The position numbers were made by a program, and so were the translations under genes. The notes beneath the pieces are model-generated. The model made no database searches. It was not told the origin of the DNA and saw only the letters and a program-made list of their open reading frames with translations. A DNA stretch of 64,000 bases from CBDCBA01 sp965214125. Lineage in GTDB: Bacteria; Planctomycetota; Phycisphaerae; Tepidisphaerales; Tepidisphaeraceae. The DNA is taken from positions 62,001 through 126,000 of the forward strand of contig CBDCBA010000016.1 of NCBI GenBank assembly GCA_965214125.1, in the 5' to 3' direction. Below, piece after piece: positions 49,651-58,211 of the stretch (positions are counted from its first letter, which is position 1; the number at the start of each line of letters is the position of its first letter).

Positions 49651-51050
49651 TCGGCCTCCGAGTCGGGGGAATCGTTGATGTTCAGGAACTCGTTGCGATC
49701 GATCCGCTCGCGGATGTCGTCGGCGGCGTCCTTCAACTCGATCGCGATCCGCTCACGCAGGCCGCTGTCGTTCCAGTTCTGGTCCTCGTACCACCCGGCG
49801 GATTTGGTCATCGCCTCGAGCAGCTTGCCCATCGCCTGAAACTCGTACGGGCTGGCGTTGTCGCTCGGGACGTCGTCGCCGAGGTTGGCGTACTCGCGCC
49901 CGATCGCCTGGCCGCCGTAGTAGGGGTAGGGCTCGTCGAACTGCGGCAGGTCCCACGCGGCCTTGAGCGGCGGGAGGATGTTGGTCTGGCTGAATCGGTC
50001 GGCGAGGTCGTCCGGCTTGTAGTAGAGGAACATCGCCAGCTCCCACGCCAGGTCGAGCTTGCCACGCTCCTGGGCCTGCTTGGTGATCGCCAGCCCCGTG
50101 CCGCCCCACGTGCTGGTGCGGCGGCCGCCCGGCTCCCAAGCGGGCAGCGGCATCAGCCGCATCTTGCCGCTCAGGCTCGCCATATCGTTCATAAATTGCT
50201 TGCTACGCCAGTCGGGCGTGGTGTAGAAGAGCACCAGCCCGTCGATCGCGCTCTTGGCCAGGTTTTGCCCCCAGCCGGCGGGAAACGCAATCTTGTCCGG
50301 GCCGTAGCTCGCCTTGATGTACCACTCGAGCACCTCCACCGCCTCGGGGCTGTCGAACGCCACGCTCCCGTCCTCGTTGAACAACCGCCCGCCGCGCTGG
50401 AGCAGCATCGAGCGGATGATGTCCGCCCCGTTGATCGGCAAATCGATCATGTAGTGATCGGTCACGCCGTCGCCGTCGAAGTCTTTGACCACCTTCTCGC
50501 GGGCGACGCGGGCGAAGTCGTCCCAGGTCGTCAGCTCGCTCTCGTCGACGCCCAGGCTGTGCAAGAGTTCCTGGTTGTACGCCAGCATCGTCGGGTGGAC
50601 GTCGTGCGGGAGAGCGAAGACGTGCCCGCGGCTCATCCACTGCGGGAAGCGGCTGGCAACGACCTTCTCCATCAGGTTGTTCTCCTCCACGCGCTGCGTC
50701 AGGTCGACGAACCCCACGTCCTCGAGCGGCCCCTTCGTGAAGACACCCAGCGAGCCCTGCACGATCTCGACCACGTCGGGCGTGGGCGAGCCGGACTGCA
50801 TCGCCGACGCCAGCCGGCTTTGCAGGGCGCGGCCGTCGACGACCTGGATCTCGACCGTCACGCCGTGCTTTTCCTCGAACTCGCCGATCGCGTCGGCATA
50901 GGCGACGGCGTGATCCTTGGCGAAGGTGGCGAAGTAGATGTCGGGCTCGTCGCGTGTTTCCTGCGCGAGCGTGGCGACGGCGATGAACACGCCGGCAACC
51001 AACGCCATGATCAGGATCGCCAGCGGCGCGCGGCCGTAGGGGAAGTCCAT
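49647..51050 (-). CDS. Extracellular sugar-binding protein of an ABC importer
   Basis: ATG 51050 has AGGAGG ideally spaced (51056-51061). The 467-residue protein begins with a membrane helix (about residues 9-28, APLAILIMALVAGVFIAVA), a signal anchor or uncleaved signal, then the family-1 solute-binding fold: DIYFATFAKDHAVAYADAIG, LASAMQSGSPTPDVVEIVQ, ALPHDVHPTMLAYN and GGTGLAITKQ. The ligand is probably a sugar or oligosaccharide. It is followed by two permeases with 4-nt overlaps. It lies divergent from putA; the 168-bp gap should hold both promoters, but I see no consensus. Confidence 0.9.
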   Translation of the reverse strand: MDFPYGRAPLAILIMALVAGVFIAVATLAQETRDEPDIYFATFAKDHAVAYADAIGEFEEKHGVTVEIQVVDGRALQSRLASAMQSGSPTPDVVEIVQGSLGVFTKGPLEDVGFVDLTQRVEENNLMEKVVASRFPQWMSRGHVFALPHDVHPTMLAYNQELLHSLGVDESELTTWDDFARVAREKVVKDFDGDGVTDHYMIDLPINGADIIRSMLLQRGGRLFNEDGSVAFDSPEAVEVLEWYIKASYGPDKIAFPAGWGQNLAKSAIDGLVLFYTTPDWRSKQFMNDMASLSGKMRLMPLPAWEPGGRRTSTWGGTGLAITKQAQERGKLDLAWELAMFLYYKPDDLADRFSQTNILPPLKAAWDLPQFDEPYPYYGGQAIGREYANLGDDVPSDNASPYEFQAMGKLLEAMTKSAGWYEDQNWNDSGLRERIAIELKDAADDIRERIDRNEFLNINDSPDSEAE

Positions 51051-51218
51051 GGAATCCTCCTGCGAAACAACCTGCGCGCGGCCAGCCGGCCACGCTCCTC
51101 GTCGCCGTGACGATATCGGCTGCGCAAACGCTTTCAACGCGAGGCGTCGTCGGCGTCGCCCATCCGCCAAAGCGGACGCCGTTCCACCATACCGGACGCG
51201 TGTCGTAGAATCCCGGTC

Positions 51219-54200
51219 ATGGCGTCACTGCTCTCGTCGTTGTTCGGCCGCTCCAAGCCTTCGAGCAACGGCCGCGCCGCGAAGCCGCCGACGGACGACG
51301 CGTTCGAACAACACGTCTTCGCCATCGGCAGCGAGATGCTCGACCGCGCCCGCGCCAACAAAAATGGCCTGCTCTCGCGCCGCTTCTGGAACGACAAGCT
51401 GATGGACTGGGCCATGAAGGACGAGGCCTTCAAGGTGCAGCTTTTCCGCTTCGTCGACGCCTTCCCGAACTTCAAGACGCCCGACAGCATCTACGAGCAC
51501 CTCGTCGACTTCATGGGCCAGCCCGGCGTGAAGGCGCCGCCCGGCATGCAGCTTGGCCTGAAGGCGGGTGGGGCGATGAAGGGGACCGTCGCCAAGACGA
51601 TGGCGGGCCAGATTACCGGGATGGCCGAGAAATTCATCGCCGGCACCGACGCCGCCGACGCCAAGGACAAGCTCCGCAAAATGTGGAAGCAGGGCATGGC
51701 CTTCAGCGTCGACCTGCTCGGCGAGGCCTGCATCAGCGACGCCGAGGCGGACGCTTACCAGCAAAAGTACCTTGATCTCGTCGAAAACCTCCCGCAGTGG
51801 GTGAACGACTGGCCGAAGAACGAGCGGCTCGAGACCGATCACCTCGGCCCGATCCCGCGGACGAACGTCAGCATCAAGGTATCGTCGCTCGCCGCCCGCA
51901 CCGACCCGATCGCGTTCGAGCAGTGCATCGAGTCGAGCATGGAGCGGATCGTCCCGATTCTCGAAGCCGCCCGCGACAAGGGCGTTTTCATCAACTTTGA
52001 TGTGGAGGCGTACGCGACGAAGGACCTGACGATCGAGCTCTTCAAGCGCTGCTGCGAGGCCGTCGACTTCGAGGCGGGGCTGGCGATGCAGGCCTACGTC
52101 AAGAGTGGCGACGCGGACGCGAAGAACGTGATCGAGTGGGCCAAACGCACTGGCCGCACGGTGACAGTCCGCCTGGTCAAAGGCGCCTACTGGGATTACG
52201 AGACGATCCACGCCGAGCAGATGGGCTGGCCGGTGCCCGTCTGGCCGACGAAGCCGGAAACTGACGCCTGCTTCGAACGCATGAGCCGGGCGTTCATCGA
52301 CTCGACTCCTGTAGGGTGGGATTCATCCCACCATCCGACCGACCGCCAACCGGCCCCCGATGGTGGGATGAATCCCACCCTACAGGGCGGCGTGAAGCTC
52401 GCGCTCGGCTCGCACAATCTGCGGTCGATCGCCGTCGCCTTGGCGGCGCTGGAGGAGCGTGGCCTGCCGCCGAGCGCGATCGAACTGCAAATGCTCTACG
52501 GCATGGCTGACCCTCTGAAGGCCGCGGCGGTCGAGCGGGGACTGCGGGTGCGCGAGTACGTGCCCGTCGGCGAGATGGTCCCCGGCATGGCCTACCTCGT
52601 GCGGCGACTCCTGGAGAACACGAGCAACGAAAGCTGGTTGAAGGCCGGCTTCCTAGACGGCGCGTCGCCCGAGGAGTTGCTGGCGGCGCCCCACGTATCG
52701 CTTCCGACTGCGGGTCGTGGACCCGCAGCTACCGCGGGGAACAACGCGCATCCGGACAGTAGCTGCGGGTCCACGACCCGCAGTCGGGCGAAGCAGCATC
52801 AACTGTCGACGTCAATCAACGACTTCAACCCGCCAACCTTCTTCACCGAACCGATGCGCGACTTCTCCCACGGGGAACGACGCGCAGCGTTCGCCGACGC
52901 TGTCGGCGCAGCAACGGTGCCGCAGGTCGCCAACGACGCGACAATCGAGCAGGCCGACGCGGCGGTCGCGAAGGCGAAGGCGGCGCTGGCGACCTGGCGT
53001 GACACGCCGGTTCTCGACCGCGCCCGCTGCTTGACCAGGGCCGCCGAACTCATGCGGCGACGACGCGACGAGCTGTCGAGCATCGTCCTGAAAGAAGGCG
53101 GCAAGCCGTGGCGCGAGGCGGACGCCGACGTGTGCGAGGCGATCGACTTCTGCGAGTTCTACGCCCGCGAAGCCGTCGCCCTATTCGAGCCGACACGCCT
53201 GGGCCGGTTCGTCGGCGAGCACAACGAGCTGCGCCACGAGCCGCGCGGCGTGGCGGTCGTCATCAGCCCGTGGAACTTCCCGCTCGCCATCGCCTGCGGC
53301 ATGGCGACGGCCGCCCTCGTTTGCGGCAACCCCATTATCCTCAAGCCCGCCGAGCAGACGCCGGGCATCGCGAAGATTCTTTGCCAGATTCTTTGGGAAT
53401 CGGGCATTCCGAAGGACGTGCTTCACTTCCTGCCCGGCGTCGGCGAGACGATTGGCCGGCACCTGGCGCGGCACGAGGACGTGGCGATGGTCGCCTTCAC
53501 CGGTAGCGCCGCCGTCGGGCGCGACATCCTGAAGGCGGCGGTCGAGAGTCCGCCGAAGGGAATGCTCGCCCGTCACGTCGTCTGCGAGACCGGCGGTAAG
53601 AACGCGGTGATCGTCGACGCGAGCGCCGACCTCGACGAAGCGGTGGTGGGCGTCCGCGACAGTGCCTTCGGCTTCGCCGGCCAGAAGTGCAGCGCGTGCA
53701 GCCGAGCGATCGTCGTCGGCGACCTGCACGACGCCTTCCTCGAGCGACTCGTCGAAAGCACGAAGAGCCTTGTCATTGGCGACCCCGTCGATCCAGCCAC
53801 CGACGTCGGCCCCGTCATCGATGACGACGCCGCGAAGAAGATCCGGCACTACATCGAACTCGGAACAATGAAACACCAGCAGATGTTCCCCAACCCGGCG
53901 GTAGCTGCGTCGCCACGCGACGCAGGCGAAATTGGAGGAAAACCCCTCATCCCCCCCCACATCTTCGCGAACGTCCCCCCCGACGCCGCGATCGCCTGCG
54001 ACGAAATCTTCGGCCCCGTCCTCGCCGTCATCCGCGCCGAGAGCTTCGACGATGCCCTGCGGATCGCCCTCGACAACGACTACCGCCTGACGGGCGGCGT
54101 CTTCACGCGCAAGCCCAGCCACCTCGACCGCGCCCGGATCGAGTTCCGCGTGGGCAACCTTTACTTGAACCGCGGCTGCACCGGCGCCCTCGTCGCCCGC

Positions 54201-54386
54201 CAACCCTTCGGCGGCTTCGGCGCCAGCGGCCTCGGCACCAAGGCCGGCGGGCGCGACTATCTGAAGCAGTTCGTCGTCCCGCGGGTCGTCACCGAGAACA
54301 CCATGCGCCGCGGCTTCGCCCCCGATTTGGAGAACCAGGGCCAAGTCGCCGGCGGCGACACGGCGTCGCTGCGGGCGGGGGTTTGA
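51219..54386 (+). CDS. putA: Bifunctional proline dehydrogenase / P5C dehydrogenase (PutA) interrupted by in-frame palindromic inserts
   Basis: PutA oxidises proline to glutamate in two FAD- and NAD-dependent steps. Residues about 80-490 hold the proline dehydrogenase barrel (RLVKGAYWDYE, LGSHNLRSIA, QMLYGMADPLK). Residues about 560-1040 hold the aldehyde dehydrogenase with PWNFPLAIA, CETGGKNA (Glu790) and GQKCSACSR (catalytic Cys824). All catalytic residues are intact in 1055 residues. Three segments with no counterpart in the family coincide with palindromic DNA: residues 364-389, 496-523 and about 895-903. Each keeps the reading frame. There is no N-terminal DNA-binding domain. Divergent from the sugar importer. 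Confidence 0.9.
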   Translation: MASLLSSLFGRSKPSSNGRAAKPPTDDAFEQHVFAIGSEMLDRARANKNGLLSRRFWNDKLMDWAMKDEAFKVQLFRFVDAFPNFKTPDSIYEHLVDFMGQPGVKAPPGMQLGLKAGGAMKGTVAKTMAGQITGMAEKFIAGTDAADAKDKLRKMWKQGMAFSVDLLGEACISDAEADAYQQKYLDLVENLPQWVNDWPKNERLETDHLGPIPRTNVSIKVSSLAARTDPIAFEQCIESSMERIVPILEAARDKGVFINFDVEAYATKDLTIELFKRCCEAVDFEAGLAMQAYVKSGDADAKNVIEWAKRTGRTVTVRLVKGAYWDYETIHAEQMGWPVPVWPTKPETDACFERMSRAFIDSTPVGWDSSHHPTDRQPAPDGGMNPTLQGGVKLALGSHNLRSIAVALAALEERGLPPSAIELQMLYGMADPLKAAAVERGLRVREYVPVGEMVPGMAYLVRRLLENTSNESWLKAGFLDGASPEELLAAPHVSLPTAGRGPAATAGNNAHPDSSCGSTTRSRAKQHQLSTSINDFNPPTFFTEPMRDFSHGERRAAFADAVGAATVPQVANDATIEQADAAVAKAKAALATWRDTPVLDRARCLTRAAELMRRRRDELSSIVLKEGGKPWREADADVCEAIDFCEFYAREAVALFEPTRLGRFVGEHNELRHEPRGVAVVISPWNFPLAIACGMATAALVCGNPIILKPAEQTPGIAKILCQILWESGIPKDVLHFLPGVGETIGRHLARHEDVAMVAFTGSAAVGRDILKAAVESPPKGMLARHVVCETGGKNAVIVDASADLDEAVVGVRDSAFGFAGQKCSACSRAIVVGDLHDAFLERLVESTKSLVIGDPVDPATDVGPVIDDDAAKKIRHYIELGTMKHQQMFPNPAVAASPRDAGEIGGKPLIPPHIFANVPPDAAIACDEIFGPVLAVIRAESFDDALRIALDNDYRLTGGVFTRKPSHLDRARIEFRVGNLYLNRGCTGALVARQPFGGFGASGLGTKAGGRDYLKQFVVPRVVTENTMRRGFAPDLENQGQVAGGDTASLRAGV
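52310..52384. repeat. Perfect palindromic doublet inside putA, in frame
   Basis: Arms 52310-52335 and 52359-52384 are perfect 26-nt inverse copies beginning TGTAGGGTGGGATTC; each arm is also a GGTGGGAT/ATCCCACC hairpin, with a GTAG foot. The span encodes putA residues 364-389, just before the conserved LGSHNLRS motif. Confidence 0.92.
52704..52787. repeat. Perfect REP-like doublet inside putA, in frame
   Basis: Arms 52704-52732 and 52759-52787 are perfect 29-nt inverse copies of the GTAGC family (right arm GTAGCTGCGGGTCC), with a 26-nt spacer. The 84-nt span, exactly 28 codons, encodes residues 496-523 in the linker between the dehydrogenase domains. Confidence 0.92.
53901..53925. repeat. 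Single REP-like hairpin inside putA, in frame
   Basis: The GTAG foot is followed by CTGCGTCGC / GCGACGCAG with a CAC loop, a covarying relative of the GTAGC family. It encodes AVAASPRDA in the aldehyde dehydrogenase domain, where the family normally has a short gap before the GGxxxxPPHIF region. Confidence 0.75.
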
Positions 54387-54417
54387 GAGTCCGGCTCGTG
54401 CAGTTAATAGTAGGTGA

Positions 54418-54807
54418 ATGCAGATCCGCCTCGCCCCACTGTGGCTTCTTGCGCTACTCGTCGTTGGCTGTACCGATGAAGCGAGCGTCCGAAAATCAAT
54501 CTCCGCCGCGGAACCCACGTTTCAGCCGGTGATCGACGCGTTGGAGAAATACGAGCAAGAACGGGGCAGCTATCCGGAGCGTCTCGATGTCCTCGTCGGC
54601 AACGGATACTTGGAAGAAGTTCCGAGCGTGCCTGAGGTTCCGGACGCAAGTGCGGAAGGCCCGTACTACAAGCGTTTTGATGAGACGTCGTGCGAGTTCT
54701 CGTTCGGCTATCACTTGTACGATCAAGGCTTCGGCCTCGGTGACACCACCTACTCCTCGTGGCAGCCAGATGGGAGAGGCTGGCGTCGAACCGGGCCAGG
54801 CTACTAA
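54418..54807 (+). CDS. Small lipoprotein of unknown function
   Basis: The 129-residue product has a lipoprotein signal, LAPLWLLALLVVGC, with the lipobox Cys at residue 18. The mature part (FQPVIDALEKYEQERGSYPERLDVLVGNGYLEEVP) resembles the C-terminal pattern of GspG-type pseudopilins, in which proline/glycine positions space a short fold, but there is no prepilin motif. The start has TAGGTGA before it. It lies 31 bp after putA on the same strand, so it may be on the putA transcript. No function can be assigned. Confidence 0.65.
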   Translation: MQIRLAPLWLLALLVVGCTDEASVRKSISAAEPTFQPVIDALEKYEQERGSYPERLDVLVGNGYLEEVPSVPEVPDASAEGPYYKRFDETSCEFSFGYHLYDQGFGLGDTTYSSWQPDGRGWRRTGPGY

Positions 54808-54813
54808 GCACAG

Positions 54814-54879
54814 TTACTCCGACCACACCGCAAGCTCGTCCCCCGCCAAATCGGCGAAGTGGAAGCGGCGGCCGGTTCG
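54814..54879 (-). pseudogene. C-terminal remnant of a VOC protein gene
   Basis: Immediately after the stop of the 54880 gene and in the same frame, 22 codons encode RTGRRFHFADLAGDELAVWS plus Glu and a TAA. This matches 15 of the last 21 residues of the intact VOC protein at 55156. It looks like the end of a decayed duplicate. Confidence 0.6.
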
Positions 54880-55146
54880 TCACGCTTGGCCGTTGCCGCC
54901 GGACGCGTTCTCCTCGATCGGCTCCGCCGGCAGCGGCTCGAGGCGGGAGATGTGGTTGGGCGCGAGGTGCATCGACTTTGTTGGGAGGCCGCCCTCGTCC
55001 GGGTCCCAGTAGACCGACACCTCCAGCAGGCTGACGATCAGGTGGTCAGGGTCGACCACATCGAAGCTCGTCCCATCGCTGATGTGCAGGCGGAACGGGC
55101 GGAATGGCCGGGCCTTCTTGTATTTGAGTACCTGTTGTGGCGGCAT
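54880..55146 (-). CDS. Small conserved protein of unknown function
   Basis: The 88-residue product has the pattern RPFRPFRLHISDGTSFDVVDPDHLIV, then LTKSMHLAPNHISRLEP, a beta-rich fold recurring in planctomycete genomes with no known function. There is no signal peptide. It sits between the intact VOC gene and the VOC remnant on the same strand, which suggests that a two-gene unit (VOC and this protein) was duplicated or shuffled. No motif permits a functional guess. Confidence 0.55.
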   Translation of the reverse strand: MPPQQVLKYKKARPFRPFRLHISDGTSFDVVDPDHLIVSLLEVSVYWDPDEGGLPTKSMHLAPNHISRLEPLPAEPIEENASGGNGQA

Positions 55147-55155
55147 GACGCCATC

Positions 55156-55509
55156 CTACTCGCTCCACACCGCCCACTCGTTGCCGCCGGGGTCGGCGAA
55201 GTGAAACCGCCGGCCGCCGGGGAAGCTGAAGATGGACTGCGTCACGACGCCCCCGCCAGCGCTGATCCTTGCCTGCGTGGCCTCCAGATCACTCGCGTAG
55301 AGCACCGGCAGGAACGGGCCGCGGCCGGGGGGAACCTCACCCTCTTCGAACCCGCCGTCAAGGCCCGCCTCGGCCGCGGCAAAGCTGGCGTAGGTCGGGC
55401 CGTAGTCGGTGAACGTCCAACCGAAGACCTCGCCGAAGAAGCGCTTGGCGGCGGCGAGGTCGGGCACGGTCACCTCAAGGTAGTTGATCGTCCGGTCGCG
55501 TTGCGGCAT
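55156..55509 (-). CDS. VOC-superfamily (glyoxalase/bleomycin-resistance-like) protein
   Basis: The 117-residue protein has the vicinal-oxygen-chelate betaalphabetabetabeta layout twice: NYLEVTVPDLAAAKRFFGEVFGW at the N-terminus and GGGVVTQSIFSFPGGRRFHFADPGGNEWAVW at the end. The usual metal-binding His/Glu positions are partly present (the N-terminal His is Tyr/Leu here), so it could be a metal-free binding member. ATG 55509 is 31 bp from the divergent pseudopilin start at 55540. Its last 21 residues have a near copy at 54814. Confidence 0.8.
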   Translation of the reverse strand: MPQRDRTINYLEVTVPDLAAAKRFFGEVFGWTFTDYGPTYASFAAAEAGLDGGFEEGEVPPGRGPFLPVLYASDLEATQARISAGGGVVTQSIFSFPGGRRFHFADPGGNEWAVWSE

Positions 55510-55539
55510 GGGCGGCAGGATACCGCGTATCATGACCCC

Positions 55540-56517
55540 ATGCCGGTCAAACCCGCCCGCCGCCGCGGCTTCTCGCTGCTCGAACTGCTGATCGTCATCG
55601 GCGTGATCGGCGTGCTGTTGGCGTTGCTGTTGCCGGCGCTCTCCCGCGTACGGGCGGCGGCGCGGCGGACGCAGGATTTGTCGAACCAGCGCGAGATCGC
55701 CCGCGCCCTCTTCGCCTACCAGAACGAGCGCGGCGTCATTCCGACCGTCAGCAACGCCGCGGCCGCCGCGGCGGCGGATGGGGCAGGCGACCGCTACGAC
55801 TTCGATGACGCCGGCAACGTGCTCGCGTGGACCGACGCACTGCAGCCATACCTCGGGTCGAGCCGGTCCATCTTCCAATGTCCCAGCGATCCGGCGATCG
55901 CGTCGGAGGTCGGCTACCTTCTGCCCGGCGGTGACGGCAACGAACGGGTGCTTGTCAGCTACGGCCTGAACGCCGATATCGCGGCCGTGAACGTGCAGGT
56001 GGGCCAGGTCCGCCGGACGTTGCTCGGGATGGACAACGACTTTATCGGCGTCTACGCCAGCAGCCGGCCGTATCCCGACGATCCGTACCACGGCATCGGC
56101 GCCGGCGGGCACCTCGGGCGTGTGGTCGACTCGTCCTCGACGCTGCTTCTGGCCGACTGCGGCACGTTGCGGCCGATGCTGACGGTCCCGAACGACCTGC
56201 CGCTGATCGACCGCCCGGACGTGCTGGCGTACACCACGAACTACACGGCTCTCAACGACGCCGACCCGCTGCAATGGGGCCGATTGGAAGGCGTGATGCA
56301 GACGCCGTGGCTGGCGGCGCGCGTCCCGCTGACACGCCACGATTCAAACGCGCGGCTCGCCGCGGGCAACCTGATCGGTTCGATGCTGCCCAAAATCGGC
56401 CGCGGCGGCGTGCTCACGATCGCCTTCGCCGACGGCCACGCCGAGAGCGTGGAGCGGGCGCGGTTCGGTCGCGTGAAGGTGACGCCATTTCGCCCCACGC
56501 GCCCGCCGGTGGATTGA
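55540..56517 (+). CDS. Type II/IV pseudopilin, H-X9-DG type
   Basis: ATG 55540 gives the cleavage motif RRRGFSLLELLIVIG at residues 7-21; the overlapping ATG at 55532 is in another frame. The 325-residue protein has the pseudopilin helix and then LSNQREIARALFAYQNERG and FQCPSDP, and ends with the planctomycete C-terminal pattern TIAFADGHAESV. Such proteins are the major exported pilin-like proteins in Planctomycetota, often expanded to many copies. It resembles the 21397 pseudopilin but lacks its His/Asp insert. Confidence 0.85.
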   Translation: MPVKPARRRGFSLLELLIVIGVIGVLLALLLPALSRVRAAARRTQDLSNQREIARALFAYQNERGVIPTVSNAAAAAAADGAGDRYDFDDAGNVLAWTDALQPYLGSSRSIFQCPSDPAIASEVGYLLPGGDGNERVLVSYGLNADIAAVNVQVGQVRRTLLGMDNDFIGVYASSRPYPDDPYHGIGAGGHLGRVVDSSSTLLLADCGTLRPMLTVPNDLPLIDRPDVLAYTTNYTALNDADPLQWGRLEGVMQTPWLAARVPLTRHDSNARLAAGNLIGSMLPKIGRGGVLTIAFADGHAESVERARFGRVKVTPFRPTRPPVD

Positions 56518-56607
56518 GCGAACGAGGGTTGATCGGTGAGAGCAGACTCTGGAGCGGTCGAAGTGCAGTTGGTTCGAGCCGCTTGCGTCATCACATCCTG
56601 CTTGATC

Positions 56608-56686
56608 GGAGGTAGCCGCGGACCTTGGTCCGCGCGTCGGACATTGACCTTGATTCGATCGCGGACCAAGGTCCGCGGCTACCTCC
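56608..56686. repeat. REP-like doublet, covarying GTAGC family
   Basis: Perfect 27-nt arms (56608-56634 and 56660-56686) have GGAG-GTAG followed by the stem CGCGGACC / GGTCCGCG. It lies between the converging pseudopilin and CorC genes and is the only nameable feature in the interval 56518-56709. Confidence 0.88.
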
Positions 56687-56709
56687 GGCAAGTGATGGTG
56701 CAAAGCACT

Positions 56710-58122
56710 CTAATCGGTCACGGCCGCGGGCTCGGCCGCGTTGGTGGGCTCCGGGGCGGCTTCGTCGGACTCGTCGCCGGAAACGAACTCCAGGCGGAGC
56801 CGGCCTACACGCTGCGGCTCGGCCTCGAGGACCGTGTACCGCACCGATCGCCCGCCGGCGGCGTGGGTGAAGGTGGCGCCGACCGGCGGAATCTGCCCGA
56901 GCTTGACCGTCACGAACCCGCCAAGCGTCTCGAACCCCTCGTCGCTAGGCAGGCCCAGCCCGACCAGGCGGTTGAGCTCGGCAATCTCGATCCGCGCGTC
57001 GGCCTCGACGGCGTCATCGTCGAGGCGCTCGAAGAGCGGAACCTCGTGCTCGTCGTGCTCGTCGGCGATCTCGCCCACAAGCTCCTCGACCACGTCCTCA
57101 ATCGTGACGAGCCCGCTCGTGCCGTTGTACTCGTCGAGCACGATCGCCATGTGGATCTTCTGAGCCTGCATGTCGCGGAGCAGGTCGCTCAGCGGCTTGG
57201 TTTCCGGCACGACGATCGGCCGGCGCATGATCTCGCGGATGGCGAAGGCGCGGGTGCTGCCGTCGTCGCTGTCGCTGCCGTTGACGCGTTTGCCGGCAAA
57301 GCGGAACAAATCGCGGGCGTACAGCACACCCAGCACCTCGTCGGGGGCCTCGCCGAAGACCGGGATGCGGCTGTAGCCTGAGTCCTCGATGACGCGCAGC
57401 ACCTCCTCGGCGTCGGCGGTCACGGGAATGCCGATGATGTCGCGCCGCGGCGTCATGATCTGGCCGGCCGTCTGGTCGTGAAAGCGCAGGGCCCGCTCGA
57501 TCATCTCGCGTTCGGCGTCGTCGATCACGCCTTCGCTGCGCCCTTCGGCGACGATGTCGAGGATTTCCTGCTCGATCTCCTCCTCGACGTGCTCGGGCGA
57601 ATCCTCGCGGCCGCCGGCGGCGCGGCGGACCAGGCGGTCCAGCGGGGCGAACATCTGGATCACCGGCCACAGCGCCGCCCGCTTGATCCGCAGCAGCCGC
57701 GCGAAGCGTCCGATGAACGCCTCGGCCGCGTGGTTGCTCACCGCCAGCGGCAGGGCGACGCCGACGAGGCCGACGAGTGCGAACGACACGACGAACGCGA
57801 GCAGGTAGGTCACCCACAAGGCCGTGTCCAGCGACGCGGCGAGCAGGTGGAGGACCGCCAGGACGATCACGAGGTTCGCCGCCGCCCGCGCGACGGCGGC
57901 CGTCAGCGCCAGGTCATCCTCGCGCTCCACGACGGCTGCGAGTTCGGTCGAAGCGTCCTGCGTCATCGTCTCCCCCTGCGCCTTTGCTCGGCCGCGCCGG
58001 CGGTCGAACCACTCGCCCAGGCCGCTGCGCGAATAGTCGCGCAGCGAGTAGGCGAGCGTGGCAAAGATGAAGGCGCCCACCAGCGCAGCCAGCAGGATCA
58101 GAACCGTCAACGCGAGCGTCAT
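56710..58122 (-). CDS. CNNM/CorC-family membrane protein with CBS pair
   Basis: The 470-residue protein has several membrane helices in the first 165 residues (DUF21/CNNM-type), a linker, then two CBS motifs (FHDQTAGQIMTPRRDIIGIP at about 215-235 and IMRRPIVVPETKPLSDLLRD at about 290-310), then EYNGTSGLVTIEDVVEELVGEI and the C-terminal CorC/HlyC domain (TLGGFVTVKLGQIPP). The family acts in divalent-cation homeostasis at the inner membrane. It is the third gene of a pgpH-ybeY-corC block, conserved in many bacteria. Confidence 0.9.
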   Translation of the reverse strand: MTLALTVLILLAALVGAFIFATLAYSLRDYSRSGLGEWFDRRRGRAKAQGETMTQDASTELAAVVEREDDLALTAAVARAAANLVIVLAVLHLLAASLDTALWVTYLLAFVVSFALVGLVGVALPLAVSNHAAEAFIGRFARLLRIKRAALWPVIQMFAPLDRLVRRAAGGREDSPEHVEEEIEQEILDIVAEGRSEGVIDDAEREMIERALRFHDQTAGQIMTPRRDIIGIPVTADAEEVLRVIEDSGYSRIPVFGEAPDEVLGVLYARDLFRFAGKRVNGSDSDDGSTRAFAIREIMRRPIVVPETKPLSDLLRDMQAQKIHMAIVLDEYNGTSGLVTIEDVVEELVGEIADEHDEHEVPLFERLDDDAVEADARIEIAELNRLVGLGLPSDEGFETLGGFVTVKLGQIPPVGATFTHAAGGRSVRYTVLEAEPQRVGRLRLEFVSGDESDEAAPEPTNAAEPAAVTD

Positions 58123-58211
58123 GCGTCCTCAGACAAAGGAATGCGGAAGCGACGATGCTAAGGGGCCGCCGCGACGTCGACAAGGGAGCGGGCCGCGGGG
58201 CGCCGACGGGC

